Part shown: in pieces, positions 11,818 to 23,090 of the stretch
Layout of the letters: the number at the start of each line of letters is the position of its first letter
How positions within the stretch are numbered: position 1 is the stretch's first letter
Assembly: GCA_037176845.1 (NCBI GenBank)
Contig: JAYKXP010000040.1
Coordinates: forward strand, 372,001-436,000
Length of the DNA: 64,000 bases
Reading direction: 5' to 3'
Origin: Paramarasmius palmivorus
Taxonomy: Eukaryota; Basidiomycota; Agaricomycetes; Agaricales; Marasmiaceae
Translations under genes and position numbers: made by a program
Notes under the pieces: model-generated
Databases searched by the model: none
Told to the model about the DNA's origin: nothing
What the model saw: the letters and a program-made list of their open reading frames with translations, nothing else

Positions 11818-14800
11818 TCATGTTGTGGCGTTAATCCGTGATTGACGTAGCCATGCATCCAAAATCTCGGGTGCGTTTCTAAGCTCTTTCTTTGTCTTCC
11901 ACTCGTCTTCCGAAGGGTCAAAGTCCTTCCATCTGACTTTGAACTCTTGAACTCGTCGGTTCTTGACTTTTCTCCAACGTTCTGCAACTATCCTTTCAAT
12001 TTCTACTTCTGGAAGGTCTTCAAAGTCCGCACGGTTTAGGTTTCTCATTGATCTATCTCCAAATTCAGCCGGAGATTGTTGATATTTCTCCAGATGCGCA
12101 ATGTTCAGTATTGGGTGGATGCCGTATGAAGCAGGGAGCCGAAGCTGGTAAGTGACTGGTGAAATTTTTCGAATAATTTCAAAAGGGCCATCATACTTCA
12201 TTAGCAGCTTCTTTCCTCGTCCCTTTTCGTTCCGAAGTAGTTCAAGAGAGTGCGGGTTCAGGACTACAAGGTCACCTTCCTCATATTGTGTAATGAGCCT
12301 ACCTTTGTTGTAAGCACGTCGTTGGTGTTCTTGGGCTAGAAATAGAGATTCTTTAGCGCGTGTCCTGTCAGCTTCAAAAACTTCAACCATCTCCTGAGCC
12401 TTCAAGTCGCGAATTATGCTAGTATCACCTCCCCCACTCTCTGGGCGCGGAATAGAAGGTGACGGGGCCATGAGAGTTGATCCGGTAGTCGGGTTATACC
12501 CATATAGGAGGTAAGCAGGAGGAAAGGTGGTTGAAATATGTGGAGTGGTGTTGTAGGAAAGGCAGAATCCATCCAAATGTGAAGCCCAGTCTGTGCGAGA
12601 AGGTCCAACATATGCACGAAGTGCAATTTCTAGAGTCTGATTCAGATTTTCTGTTTGGCCGTCAGCCTGAGGGTGATGAGATGTAGTTAGGGCACGTTTC
12701 ATGCCCATCAAACGGCAAGTCTCTCCCCAGAAATCATTTCGCCAGCGTGTGTCGCGGTCAGAGATCACTTGGCGAGGAATCCCATACTTAGAGATAATAT
12801 GGGAAAAGAAAAGTTGAGCAGTATCTGATTCAGTGATAGTAGTGGTACATGGGATAGCAATCATGAACTTAGTGAGTTTGTCCACAATGACGAGTACGTT
12901 ATCGTAACCTTCTGGTGTGAGAGGTAACTCGGGAATGAAATCCATGCTGATTACTTCGAAGGGCCGCTGTGGGATCGGTATTGGTTGAAGCAAACCAATC
13001 GGTGCATGCCGGCGTGGTTTTGCCTTCTGACAGATGTCGCAAGTGGAGACAAAGGTCTTCAGGTCACGGGACATTCGCGGCCAGTAATATGTTGCAGCCA
13101 TCCTATTATATGTTCGATGGTATCCAGCATGCGCAGATTCTGTCAGACAGTCATGGACTTCAGTCATGATTTCCGTGCGTAAACTAGTAGGTATGCACAA
13201 TCGGTTGTTCCCGTGCCAGTCTTCGAAGTATAGTAATCCATCCTCCGATAGGAAGTACTGGCGGTGTATTGGATTGCGTGGGTCGTGGTTGGCCTTGAGG
13301 TCTGATAGCACCTGTGAGAAATGTGAATCTTTGGAGTATGCTTCACCCCAGCGTAGCAGTTCTTCCTGCGCGAAGCTCACCAGTATATTGTATGCCGAAG
13401 ATGATGTGTATGATGCAGGGTCAAATGAAGAGCTGAACGTAGAAAGGGTAGTTGCGTGCCTACAACAGAGATCAGTTTCGTCCTCAAGCTCTTGGTGGCA
13501 GAACCGTGAAGCTACCTTCAACAGCTTTTCTTCGAAGCGCTCTCCTAGTTCTGCGAACATGTTTCGTACTGGGTCTTCATGAGTGTTCGGAATAGGGGCT
13601 ATGCTCGAGATATCAGGGCTATCTTGTGGTGGTACCCGTCGCCGTAGTCGAGAGATTGGGTCTACATTAGAATGGACCTTGCCGGCACGATGGACAATGG
13701 TCAGGCCCGGGTAGGCTGCATAGACTGTTCCCCATGTCAGTAACCGGCGATTGACATTCTGAAACGTGGTACTCCACGTTAGTGCTGCGTGATCTGTAAT
13801 GGCGAGAATCTGTTCACCTTCAATAAGCGGCTGAAATTTGATCAACGCTTCCTTCAGTGCTAGTGCTTCCCGTTCTGTGGCAGAGTAGTTGCGTTCGGGA
13901 GACTTGAGTACCCGGGACCAGTAGGCGATGACCCGCTCAATGTGTACGACGGTCTCTTCGAAATTCTTGTGCCAGGATTCTGGGAGTGGAACATCATCAA
14001 CGTCCCGTGAAATGCGTGGCACGAGAGAAGGAACTGGTTCACCAGCATCATAAGCCTTCCGAAGCCTGTCATAGACCTTGGTTCCCTTCAAATCCCCTAC
14101 TCGTATTGGTTGTACTTGTTGCAAAATGCCTGCAAGTCCGTAATCACATGCATCGGTATAGAGTCGGTAAGGGTTTCCGCGTTGAGCGTAACCTCGTACA
14201 GGTGCATGGCTGAGAACTTGTTTACAGAGGTCGAAGGCTTCTTGATGGAGTGACGTCCATTCCCAGTCCGTTCCTTTCTTGAGTAGCTGGAAGAGAGGTT
14301 GCGCAATCCAAGCGTAGAATGGTACATATGCCGAGAAGTATACCATCATACCTAGAAAAGTTTGCAGTTCGTGAGCGTTACGAGGAGTAGCAAGTTGTGT
14401 GATGGCATCGACCTTTTCCTTATGTGTTGACATCCCTAAGCGAGAGACTTTCTGACCCAGGAGGAGTAGAGACTGGTATGCAAAATGACACTTGTTCGGG
14501 GAAAGGGTGATGTTCGCGGCAGCGATAGCACTGAGTACTTGATCAAGGTGTTGTATATGATCTTCAAAGGTGAGTGAGAAGACAACAATGTCATCAATAT
14601 AAACGAGGGCAAATACCCACAGAAACGGTGCCAATACACCTTGCATGATGCGTTGGAAAACACTAGGGCCATTTCGGTACCCAAAGGGCATCCGGCGGAA
14701 TTGGAATAATCCTCGATGACATCGAAATGCGAGTTTCTCTGCCGCATCGTCAGTCATAGTGAGCTGAGTGAATCCCGCCAAGGCATCGAACGTAGTCAGC

Positions 14801-17800
14801 CACTGTGCACCTGACAGGGCTTGGATTATGTCCTCCTGTCGAGGAATAGGGAACTCGTCAGGGACCACCATGGTGTTCATGCGCCGAAGGTCGATTACCA
14901 TACGTGGTTTGTTGTTGCGATATACGATGAAGACTGGTGCACCCCATGGGCTCTTCGAGGGTTCAATAACTCCGAGTTTTAACCATGAGTCAATCTGTTT
15001 ATCCATAACTTCTCGATTAGCCGGAGAAGCTGGAAATGGAGGTAGGGAAACAGGTTGCGCACCCGGCTTCATTGGGATGTTAATGTGTGAGGCATAGTTG
15101 CCTAATCTCCCATCCAGTCCAAAGGCTGAGCTATTCTTGAGGACTACTCGATGGATTTCCTTACGCTGACCAGGTGTTAAGTCTGGAGAAATGTGGATTT
15201 CGTCTAGTAACTTACTGGACGATACTTCTTCCATCGCCACTTCTGCAGTTTTCGGACCTCCTTCAATTGGTGCTTCGGCGGTGGGATCATCAGGGTCTTC
15301 TGCGTTACGCTGTGCCTTAGAAGTGATGGTTGATTCGCTGTGTACAGTACCGTTAGTACGATTTAGGAGGTTGCGGACAAGCGAAGCGTGAACCTCTGCT
15401 TGAGCTCTGAGAGGTGTTGGGATACGGTGAGCTTTATCCAACCAAGAATCAGGGTCATGAGACTTACCTAGTAGTTCTCCTTTTGCAACAACGATGGGGA
15501 GTTTGGCAAAGTTTGATACCATGAGGCATGGGCTATCTCGCATGATCAGCGAGTCGGGTGATCCATATACGTCATCTGGATTGGAGTTGAAACGTAGACA
15601 GCGTTCTACAAAGAGGGTGTCAGAGCGTGCAGGAAAATGTGCTTGAACTCTAACCTTCCTGCATGACTCTGCGGGTATGATTATCCGTTCGCAAGATCGT
15701 ACTTCTCCTTGCTTCAAGGACTCCTTCTCTCTACGACGCAATTTCTGGGCCTTGCGATGTTGTGAGCGTCGAGGTAGGCTTTGAATGCGTTCCTGGTTGA
15801 CTAGTACCTTGAAAGCATGCCCCTTGCTATCCTTAAGGGTAGTCGTCGTAGTGTTCTGTACTTCCATCAAGCGGCCGGAGTCTCCAAATTGAAGGAAACT
15901 CTGTCCATCCTTGCGGATCACTGAGAGGTCATATTGATCTTGGAAGTCGTTTCCTAGGATTAGCGGTGTTGTCATTCCCTTGACAACGTATGCTTCTACT
16001 GACATCTTGACTGGTCCCTGCGGGGTATGGAAGTAAAGATCAAGAGGAACGAAACCTGAGATGGAAGATGATCCCGTTACCTGGACAAGTTTAATCTTCT
16101 GTCCAACTCGTATCTTAGGTTTTGACCTTAGTGTCAAGACGTCCTGTTCAGAGATGAGGGTGATATCGGAACCAGTGTCGGTGATGAGCTTACGTTTGTC
16201 CTCAAAACCATTGACTGTGACTTCGACTTCTGTTGCCTTGGAACCCAAGAACGTACAACCAGGTGGTCTATCCATTCTTCGCTTCAATTCAATAAGAGAG
16301 CTGTTGTTTGTTGAAGCATGATAACTTTGAAGGTGGCGATTGGTTTTTGTAATTTGTCGGGCTAAGCGCCTGCGGCTTCGGCGATTAAGAGGTGGCTTCG
16401 GAGATGTTGTTTGAATTACTGGCTGACTATCTGTGGATACCCTGTAAGTTTTCACTAGACTTGAGTCTTCTGGGCCCTCAGATGACTTACTGTCGTCTGA
16501 CGGTGGTACGCCCCCCAGGGCCGACGGACTAGCATGAAGGACGCTAGCTTCGGTAGTCTGGAGGGCCGATTCAAAATCCTGCTCTTCCTCATCGCCCAGA
16601 CTCTCGAACAAGTCCTCGTAAGCATCTTCTGCCTCCAAATCATCCAAAGACGCCTCGCAGAGTCGAGTCCTAGCCGTCTTCCGGGTGGCATACTTGCACT
16701 CTTTGTCCCAGTGCATGTCGCTGCCACAATGCCGACAAGGTCTAGCACCTTTAGCCTTGGGTGTAGCACGCTTTGAGACATTGGAGTCATCCCTTGGGTA
16801 GGGAGGTGGAGGAAGATCCGATCGTGAACCAACAAGATTTGCACGGGCATTTGATGGGTAATTGAATCGGCTGGACCGTTCACGGTCATCCCTGTGTCCC
16901 GAGTAGCGTGGCCTGTCTAAGTCCAGGAGCGTGTCCTCATGGTAACGGATAGTGGCCTGGAATTGAACAGCAGAATCATAACTTTGAGTCGTGAGGATGG
17001 TAGACCAGTTGGATGGCGCACCTTCCATTACTTCCGAGATGAGGTCACCATCAGTTAACTCAACAACTGTTGTGAGCAACTCGACCTTGCGAATGTAGTA
17101 CTCGCTAGGTGTTTCACGAGTATGGCCTGGTTCCCTGTAATAAGCCCGGTAAGCCTTGCGACGCATCTTCTCAGTCCACTTACGGTTCATGTAATATCCT
17201 GCGATGACTCGCATCAGGATCTTCCAGTCCATCTCAGCATGTTCTCTATCTCTTCTCGGGAGAGAATAGTACCATGCCTTGGCCGGTCCCTGAAGCCGTC
17301 GTGGTACCACACTGCCCAGCTGCTTGCGAACATCTAGCCCGTATTGCGCCAGATCGTTGATCTCCTTGATCCATTGGGTAATAGTGTCCCCATTTCCATC
17401 CCAGATTGGTACTGAGTCAATCTTCAGCTTTAGGTCAAATTGGAAACGCGTAGCCTGGCGAAGTGGTGCCTTGAAATCTCGTGGACGGGGCTGGTGATGT
17501 CGTGAACCATTGTTCCGACCTCTTCTACCACCTGAGCCTCCTCGGTGACCGCCATCGCTATCGCTGCTGCTGTCACTAGGCTCTCCTCCAGAATCCCCCG
17601 GTGGAGCTGGCTTATGACCCTCCTCCTCTTCGGTGGGAATTTCCTCTTCGCTACCTTCGCTCCAGATCTCGAGGTCTTCTGCAATCTTCCTAGTAGGGCG
17701 TGATGATCCGGCCGTACGGGACTGTCTGCTGGGGAAGGATGTCCTTTCCTGTGCTCGGGCTGCGTAAGGCTGTGTTTCTCGTCGTCGTGCTCGTACAGCA

Positions 17801-18639
17801 GCGGTGATAGAGTCTCCAGCGAAGGAATCATGCGGTCTTGCAGCATCCTTTCGCCCTTTAGCTGCTTTTCTATCAGCTCGTGGTGATAATGGAGTCGGAG
17901 GGGGATTACATACCGAGTCGGGCAAGTAGTCGCTGCCAACCTCCTTATGAAGTTCCTCCACGGCATGGGGTCGTCCTTTCTCGAAGTCGTGATACAAGGT
18001 GAGAGTACAGAGGAAGTCCTCTACTAGAGCTCGAAAAGCTATGACGAGGATTTCGAAGTCGTTCCAGAACAGGTACTCTGTTTCGACGCCTCCGGCTTCC
18101 TTCACAAACCATTGAGGAAGCTCTGGCATGCATTGTCCGCTGAGCTCGAAGGACATGGCCGCAGCATCTTGTAGCCGTGCAAGAGTCCAAAGAAGAGTCG
18201 AATATCGACGTTGTTGGAGGGTGTAAACGGGAACAGGCGTGTTCTGGTTATCTTCAAGACCCGGATATCGGATGGTTGTGGTGTAAACAGCCGTGAGTGT
18301 ATCATCTAACAGGTCCATAGTTTTCTTAAGAGCTCCACGGCGTAGGGTGCGGGAAACATACCCTAATCCCAGTAAATCCGTATTTCCTAGTCCTTCTGCT
18401 GCCAACTCCAGTGCTTTCAGGCGTCTAGGTTTAACCATGTAATGATTTCCTATCTTGACCGGAGACTGGAAGGTAGGGGTGATAGCAGTGAGTAGTCGTC
18501 TGTCCACTGTCCTAAGACGGAAGTGTGAGATTGGTATCCGTAGTGCTTCGAGCGGCTTGTATTCGGGAGTTTCTTCCTTCTTGTCTTCAGCCTTCTTGTC
18601 GTCGGTTTTCGGAGTATGCGGGGGGTCTTCTACCGCCAT
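11818..18639 (-). CDS. Gag-Pol polyprotein of a chromovirus (Ty3/gypsy)
   Basis: Single uninterrupted frame of 2,273 residues. In order: a long N-terminal extension with an acidic/Ser-rich stretch (about 300-400), a Gag capsid-like region (about 420-570), a CCHC zinc knuckle CRHCGSDMHWDKEC (about 635-648), an aspartic protease DTGSD (about 823), reverse transcriptase with ALVYIDDIVV (about 1348), RNase H with LYTDACDYG (about 1495), integrase with an H-H-C-C zinc site ending CDICQKAK (about 1870) and a DDE core (MDF about 1899, SDRDTRW about 1960, ADGQTENLNQ about 2000). A C-terminal chromodomain (VRWKDFDPSEDEWK, about 2216-2270) identifies a chromovirus, in which it guides integration to marked chromatin. 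Gag and Pol share one frame, so no frameshift is needed. Confidence 0.97.
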   Translation of the reverse strand: MAVEDPPHTPKTDDKKAEDKKEETPEYKPLEALRIPISHFRLRTVDRRLLTAITPTFQSPVKIGNHYMVKPRRLKALELAAEGLGNTDLLGLGYVSRTLRRGALKKTMDLLDDTLTAVYTTTIRYPGLEDNQNTPVPVYTLQQRRYSTLLWTLARLQDAAAMSFELSGQCMPELPQWFVKEAGGVETEYLFWNDFEILVIAFRALVEDFLCTLTLYHDFEKGRPHAVEELHKEVGSDYLPDSVCNPPPTPLSPRADRKAAKGRKDAARPHDSFAGDSITAAVRARRRETQPYAARAQERTSFPSRQSRTAGSSRPTRKIAEDLEIWSEGSEEEIPTEEEEGHKPAPPGDSGGEPSDSSSDSDGGHRGGSGGRRGRNNGSRHHQPRPRDFKAPLRQATRFQFDLKLKIDSVPIWDGNGDTITQWIKEINDLAQYGLDVRKQLGSVVPRRLQGPAKAWYYSLPRRDREHAEMDWKILMRVIAGYYMNRKWTEKMRRKAYRAYYREPGHTRETPSEYYIRKVELLTTVVELTDGDLISEVMEGAPSNWSTILTTQSYDSAVQFQATIRYHEDTLLDLDRPRYSGHRDDRERSSRFNYPSNARANLVGSRSDLPPPPYPRDDSNVSKRATPKAKGARPCRHCGSDMHWDKECKYATRKTARTRLCEASLDDLEAEDAYEDLFESLGDEEEQDFESALQTTEASVLHASPSALGGVPPSDDSKSSEGPEDSSLVKTYRVSTDSQPVIQTTSPKPPLNRRSRRRLARQITKTNRHLQSYHASTNNSSLIELKRRMDRPPGCTFLGSKATEVEVTVNGFEDKRKLITDTGSDITLISEQDVLTLRSKPKIRVGQKIKLVQVTGSSSISGFVPLDLYFHTPQGPVKMSVEAYVVKGMTTPLILGNDFQDQYDLSVIRKDGQSFLQFGDSGRLMEVQNTTTTTLKDSKGHAFKVLVNQERIQSLPRRSQHRKAQKLRRREKESLKQGEVRSCERIIIPAESCRKVRVQAHFPARSDTLFVERCLRFNSNPDDVYGSPDSLIMRDSPCLMVSNFAKLPIVVAKGELLGKSHDPDSWLDKAHRIPTPLRAQAEVHASLVRNLLNRTNGTVHSESTITSKAQRNAEDPDDPTAEAPIEGGPKTAEVAMEEVSSSKLLDEIHISPDLTPGQRKEIHRVVLKNSSAFGLDGRLGNYASHINIPMKPGAQPVSLPPFPASPANREVMDKQIDSWLKLGVIEPSKSPWGAPVFIVYRNNKPRMVIDLRRMNTMVVPDEFPIPRQEDIIQALSGAQWLTTFDALAGFTQLTMTDDAAEKLAFRCHRGLFQFRRMPFGYRNGPSVFQRIMQGVLAPFLWVFALVYIDDIVVFSLTFEDHIQHLDQVLSAIAAANITLSPNKCHFAYQSLLLLGQKVSRLGMSTHKEKVDAITQLATPRNAHELQTFLGMMVYFSAYVPFYAWIAQPLFQLLKKGTDWEWTSLHQEAFDLCKQVLSHAPVRGYAQRGNPYRLYTDACDYGLAGILQQVQPIRVGDLKGTKVYDRLRKAYDAGEPVPSLVPRISRDVDDVPLPESWHKNFEETVVHIERVIAYWSRVLKSPERNYSATEREALALKEALIKFQPLIEGEQILAITDHAALTWSTTFQNVNRRLLTWGTVYAAYPGLTIVHRAGKVHSNVDPISRLRRRVPPQDSPDISSIAPIPNTHEDPVRNMFAELGERFEEKLLKVASRFCHQELEDETDLCCRHATTLSTFSSSFDPASYTSSSAYNILVSFAQEELLRWGEAYSKDSHFSQVLSDLKANHDPRNPIHRQYFLSEDGLLYFEDWHGNNRLCIPTSLRTEIMTEVHDCLTESAHAGYHRTYNRMAATYYWPRMSRDLKTFVSTCDICQKAKPRRHAPIGLLQPIPIPQRPFEVISMDFIPELPLTPEGYDNVLVIVDKLTKFMIAIPCTTTITESDTAQLFFSHIISKYGIPRQVISDRDTRWRNDFWGETCRLMGMKRALTTSHHPQADGQTENLNQTLEIALRAYVGPSRTDWASHLDGFCLSYNTTPHISTTFPPAYLLYGYNPTTGSTLMAPSPSIPRPESGGGDTSIIRDLKAQEMVEVFEADRTRAKESLFLAQEHQRRAYNKGRLITQYEEGDLVVLNPHSLELLRNEKGRGKKLLMKYDGPFEIIRKISPVTYQLRLPASYGIHPILNIAHLEKYQQSPAEFGDRSMRNLNRADFEDLPEVEIERIVAERWRKVKNRRVQEFKVRWKDFDPSEDEWKTKKELRNAPEILDAWLRQSRINATT

Positions 18640-18756
18640 GTTGAGGAATAGCGGACGCGTTAAAGATGGTGGTTGTTAGGGAGTTGAGTGTGACACGTGT
18701 CGTAACGAAATGACGCGATAAGATTACTACTGATGTGTTCCCAGTGTGTCCACCAG

Positions 18757-19128
18757 TGTGAAGGACCTGTGGTTCACTAACGGGTTCTCGAACACTCAAA
18801 TAGCTAATCTTACCTTGAAATAGAGTAAACGAATCTCCGAACGATGAGCAGAGCGTCAATCGGTCGAAGTGTGAACTTTCTAAGTGAGCAGAGCGTCAGC
18901 TTAGATCGTTCGAGGCCTTAGTTTCACGCGGAAAGTAAGGGGTAAAAAGTACAATGAATTCAAGTATGTCGTTTACATTCGTTACTGTAGCTAGCTTTTA
19001 TACTATCTATACAAGTCAATAGATTAATCTAGAAGTTCATCGAAAGTTCTTAAAGTGAGTCACTAATATGTCCATTAGTTGGGATGTTGAGACTTCTGAT
19101 CAGTCAGACGTACCGGTTATCCATGACA
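18757..19128 (-). repeat. 5' LTR of the gypsy element
   Basis: Partner of 10156-10527. It carries the element promoter for minus-strand transcription and is followed at 19129-19133 by the target duplication GACTC. Confidence 0.97.
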
Positions 19129-19960
19129 GACTCTCGAATCCGTCAAACGAGGAAGTTCTCTTTCAAGTAAGGCATCGCCTCCTACGTTGGTACTGCAGGA
19201 GCCCTGGTCGTTGAACGCTACATTCCGCAAGTCAGGAAAAGTCGAGCTCGTTGCGCGTAGAGCGTTTATGGCTGCACGTCGACGTGGAGATCTCTCAGTC
19301 GAACGGTCTCCGAACGCATTACACAGGAGGAACCCGGGGAAGAGAGTGTATCCTGGTACGAACTAGGGAATCCAACTCGACAAACGGCCCCAGAAACTCA
19401 TGCGGCTGCCTCGGAGAAGCGAGTACAACGGTTTCGAGACGTAGAGTACGCACGAGCCGGAACGGGGATGTGAGGATTGCGGCATAGGATCTCAGTGGAA
19501 GGACACTATTTTGGGTGTTTTCCGGCATAGCTAGGGAAGGAAAGAGAGGAGATGGACAAGATGTGCAAGGTGCCGAAGATGATTTGGGTGTAGTTTGGCT
19601 TTGGTATTGGATATAGTTGCACCTCGTCAACGAACCAAAGACGGATTCTATCGTTCGGAGGCAACGTTTCCAGCTCTCGTATCACCGTTCCACCGAAAAA
19701 CTCGAAGAAACGTATCACAGCAGGTCTAGGCCGGCCAAACAACTCGAGTTCGTGTACCCGAGCGAGGTTCAGCGTACAGTGATGGACTGCAGGATATCTT
19801 GCAGGGCGTCAAGACGAGAATCCGAGAATGAGACGCAGAAGGCGTGTAGGATGTGTTCGCGAGTTAGGACGACCCATGACCGTCAGACAAGGGCGCAGCA
19901 GAGGATTTCGGAAGAGGAGAGATGTCGAAAAATGTGTTGAATGAGTTAGGTGGCAGATCT
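19129..19960 (-). pseudogene. F-box gene, 5' and middle part, split by retrotransposon (unit B)
   Basis: Minus-strand segments match the intact F-box gene at 4578-5884 in order: FGRPRPAVIRFFEFFGG (19690-19742; compare FGWPRPSVIRFFKLFGG), TLHILSISSLSFPS near 19540, and TSPFRLVRTLRLETVVLASP near 19430-19480. The matches fall in different frames with stops between them, so the copy had decayed by indels as well as being interrupted by the LTR element. Confidence 0.85.
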
Positions 19961-21560
19961 GTCGACGTCGTTGGCGATGGGAATGAACGCCAGGAATGAG
20001 TAAGGATATGTTGGACCTTAGCTTGGCCATTTTGACAGCGGGAAGACTGAACAAGTAATTCACAGATAAGCTCCGGAGATCTTCCGACGGCTCATTACTT
20101 GGTGAGCTACATACACGGGCCACACAGGAAGTTTTCAATCCTAGCGTTGTTTTCCGTGATTATCAAAGTACCCCCGCGCGGCGCACTTCCCATGTCAAGG
20201 GACATATGGCCGCGTGCGGTAGGTCATGTCTAGAGTGGTTTGTGTAAGAAAATCAATACTGCGTTATGAATAGGCTAACACGTCACCAGATGTCAATCCT
20301 ACACCCTGCTGAGTTCGTTCGCTCGGTAGTAATCCAGCTACAATCCTAGAACTGCCATTCATGTACCTCGGTACTCATAGCATCCTCCTCTGGATACTAT
20401 AACCTCCTGCTAGATCTCGATTTCCCCTGGTTGGCTTGACTCAAGCATCCAGGAACATAGGCTGCTAGACTGCCAAACCTCTGAGCGAAATCCAAGCTGG
20501 TGAAGGTTGGAGTGAAGGCAGGACGATGTGCAGTCTGGGCGTATGTCATTTCGGAGATGAAATGCTTGTGGTTGTTGCAGCGTAACTAGACTCGAGCATC
20601 CTGGGTGCATCAATGGCAATAGCTAGGGTTTCAAGAGAGCACTCAGCACAGGCCGAAGCAATTCAGCGAGGGATACGTACTTTCCAACCATCGAGAACTC
20701 TGCTTCGCGCCGAGATACGTCTGTCCTGAACTGTCCTGCCTGGTAACTGCGTTTGCTTGGGCTATATAGAATGGTCTATGCCCTGCGCCCCTGTAAGCCT
20801 AAGATTCTCCAAGAGAAAAAAAGGTAGACTTGCCTCACCCGCTTTCCAGTCACAAATCCAAGCTCTTTGCGTCTGTCCATCGATGAAAGGGTCTTTCTTG
20901 AGTCCCTCTCGTGCTGGTAATGTCCTTCCGAATCGCACATGTCCATATCGGCTATAGCACATCAATGTTGCGAAAGAAATGGGGTCGAAGGCCTAGGCTT
21001 GTCTACGTAGCACTTACTCAAACGCCACGTGGCTGTGATGGCCGCGAGTAAAGCGTCCGACTCGGCCATTCTCTCTTCCTCTCCCTTCACTCACGTTCCC
21101 TAGTCTATGAATTGTTTCAAGATGTCTATCATTAAAAGGACAAGGGTGGCTTTAATGTCACTTCAGTATGGCGCGACTTTCCGTAGCTCCATCACGAGTG
21201 CCATACTGCAGCATACTACGCGGCGGAAGTTCGAAGTTCGACTCACCAATTTTACCTACCTGGGACAACGGAGAAGGATGGGCATTGCGGTCCGCTTATC
21301 GCCTGGTCATGAGTTTCAAAGATCACCGTCTCGAACTATGAATACTAAAAGACCAAGGTCTTCAATATTCCAACTTCGACATCAAACACGTTACTGTACA
21401 ATAGATTGCATCGCGATAACTCGGGTCTCAATTCGGTTCCTGCGATTGGTGAGTTCCAGTGAGTTCCCCTGTATTCTTCCTGACAAAGATTAGACGCGTT
21501 GACGTTATGACTTATTATGTCTAATGTCTCAGAATTCAGGAACCTTGTACCTTCTCCGCC
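19961..21560. other. Unit B spacer between F-box pseudogene and regulator
   Basis: No gene recognised. The part at about 20225-20420 resembles 25255-25450 in unit C, and about 20500-20610 resembles 24740-24850. The final 200 bp resemble the regulator promoter before 7100 (TGACAAAGATTAGACGCG against TGACAAAGACTAGACGCG). Confidence 0.55.
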
Positions 21561-22849
21561 ATGTCCTCTGCGTCTCCTGAAGCCTCAGCTCCCCCAAAAC
21601 GAATCATTCGACCACATCCCAAAGTACGAACCGGATGCAAAACTTGCAAGAAAAGGCGCATCAAAGTAAGCACATCGTCATTTTCGTCTCCTTGATCTTC
21701 TCTCACGGACCCCGGGATCAGTGCGATGAACATAAGCCTTTGTGCAACAATTGCGCTCAGCGATGCGTTCCTTGTGTTTGGAAGGAGAACACGGGAAACA
21801 ACCAGGGTATAAGCAAAGACAAGGGGCAGACGAAGGTCAAAAAGGGCGGAGAGGAAGTCCGGGCAAGGGCACTCGTATCAAGTTCACCGCAGCTATTGAA
21901 ACAACCCACGGGTCAGTTGGACGTCATCACGCTCGAGCTCGTTCACCATTACACCGTCTTTAGCTATTCATCCTTCTGCTCCGACGCAAAGTTCAGTATC
22001 ACATGCAGAAACACTATACCCACACTCTCCTTCACAAGCCCCTTTCTCCGACACGCCATGTTCTCAAGCACAGCCCTCCACCTAGGACATCTCTACCCCC
22101 CTGACAGCCCAAAACGACATGAATGGTTAACTCGCGCATTTTTTCATCGAAAAACCGCTCTCGATGTACAAACAATCACAACTTCCGACTCGCATGACCT
22201 CAGCGCAAACTCAGACACCCAATACATCGGAATATGTTTTCTCACCATATACGCAATCTCATCCTCACTTCATACCTCACCTTCCAATATCTTCGGCCTT
22301 CTCACTATCCTACACAATGTGTGGTCTAAACTCACCAAGTTCATGTACCAGGATCCAGAGCTTGGGGCTATAGACCCCATCTCTCATTCCGATGTACCCG
22401 TTCCAATACCTCTACACCTCAAACAGATCTACGAATACATCCCCAACGATCCCTCACTCCCCGATCCCTCAGAGCTCAAAGACCCCGAAGTAGCAAAGGC
22501 CTACAAATCCGCCGCAGACATCCTCATACACACGTTCTACCCCCTTAGTCAAACAGGGTTGGAAATGATGGGTGTCATCCAATGGCCAGCTTTCTTCCCC
22601 AAACGGTTTTGTGATCTTTTGAACCAGAGGAAACAGAGAGCATTGGTGTTGTTGTATTGTTATTTGGTGGTATTAGGAGGCTTTGGGGAGAAGCTTTGGT
22701 GGGCGTGCGATATGGGGAGGTGCGCGGATCATGTGTATGGGTTGTTAAACCCAGAGTGGCGAATGTGGTTGAAGAGAGGATGGGTTTATAGTGATGGATA
22801 TGGGGAGGATGAGAGTGCGGGAGTGGTTGTCAGTATTGTAGAGTGTTAG
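21561..22849 (+). CDS. Zn2Cys6 binuclear-cluster transcription factor (unit B)
   Basis: Paralogue of the regulator at 7100: 410 residues, exon 1 21561..21665 (35 codons, same length as in the other two copies) and exon 2 21722..22849. The zinc cluster CKTCKKRRIK | CDEHKPLCNNCAQRCVPC has the canonical C-x2-C-x6-C-x5-C-x2-C-x6-C spacing and is split by the intron at the same codon. An additional Cys follows the fifth (QRCVPC). The C-terminal region keeps LELVHHYTVF and HAMFSSTALHLGHLYP. The frame is open throughout, although its P450 and F-box neighbours in this unit are destroyed. That suggests the regulator is kept for itself, or that the unit is young. Confidence 0.9.
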
Positions 22850-22899
22850 CGACGAAGACATGAAGATATTCTAAGTACAGCTAATAAGTGATGTAACAA

Positions 22900-23090
22900 A
22901 GTATGTAGCACTTTGCCGGGTCGATGGTATAAACCCCGTTCCTGTGGCGACAAGATTACCTGCCATCCGAGCCGCCTTCACAGAAACAAAACGTACGTGG
23001 AAACACCGAAACCTCTAACAAAGGCGCGAGGAATTTAATTCACAAGCTGGGGTTTAGTCTTGCCCAGTGATGTTCATTGTCGACACTCAT
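22900..23090 (-). pseudogene. Cytochrome P450 5' scrap and promoter remnant (unit C)
   Basis: The bases around 22905-23000 resemble 8440-8530 and 2285-2400 (the exon with the DP motif and the intron after it) but are shorter and more diverged. The block at 23045-23095 matches the P450 upstream block at 2880-2930. This is the third head-to-tail junction of the repeated unit. Confidence 0.6.

Larger units (their letters stand above)
10156..19128 (-). mobile_element. Ty3/gypsy chromovirus LTR retrotransposon, apparently complete
   Basis: A complete 8,973-bp element in minus orientation. It has two 372-bp LTRs, TG...CA ends, a GACTC target-site duplication at 10151-10155 and 19129-19133, one uninterrupted Gag-Pol ORF, an extra ORF before the 3' LTR, and a G-rich polypurine tract next to the 3' LTR. 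The LTRs differ at one visible position (10380 A against 18981 G), so the insertion is very recent. It lies inside the unit B F-box gene. The sequence following the 5' LTR (reading down from 18756: CTGGTGGACACACTGG) is the primer-binding region; I cannot assign the primer tRNA. Confidence 0.97.
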
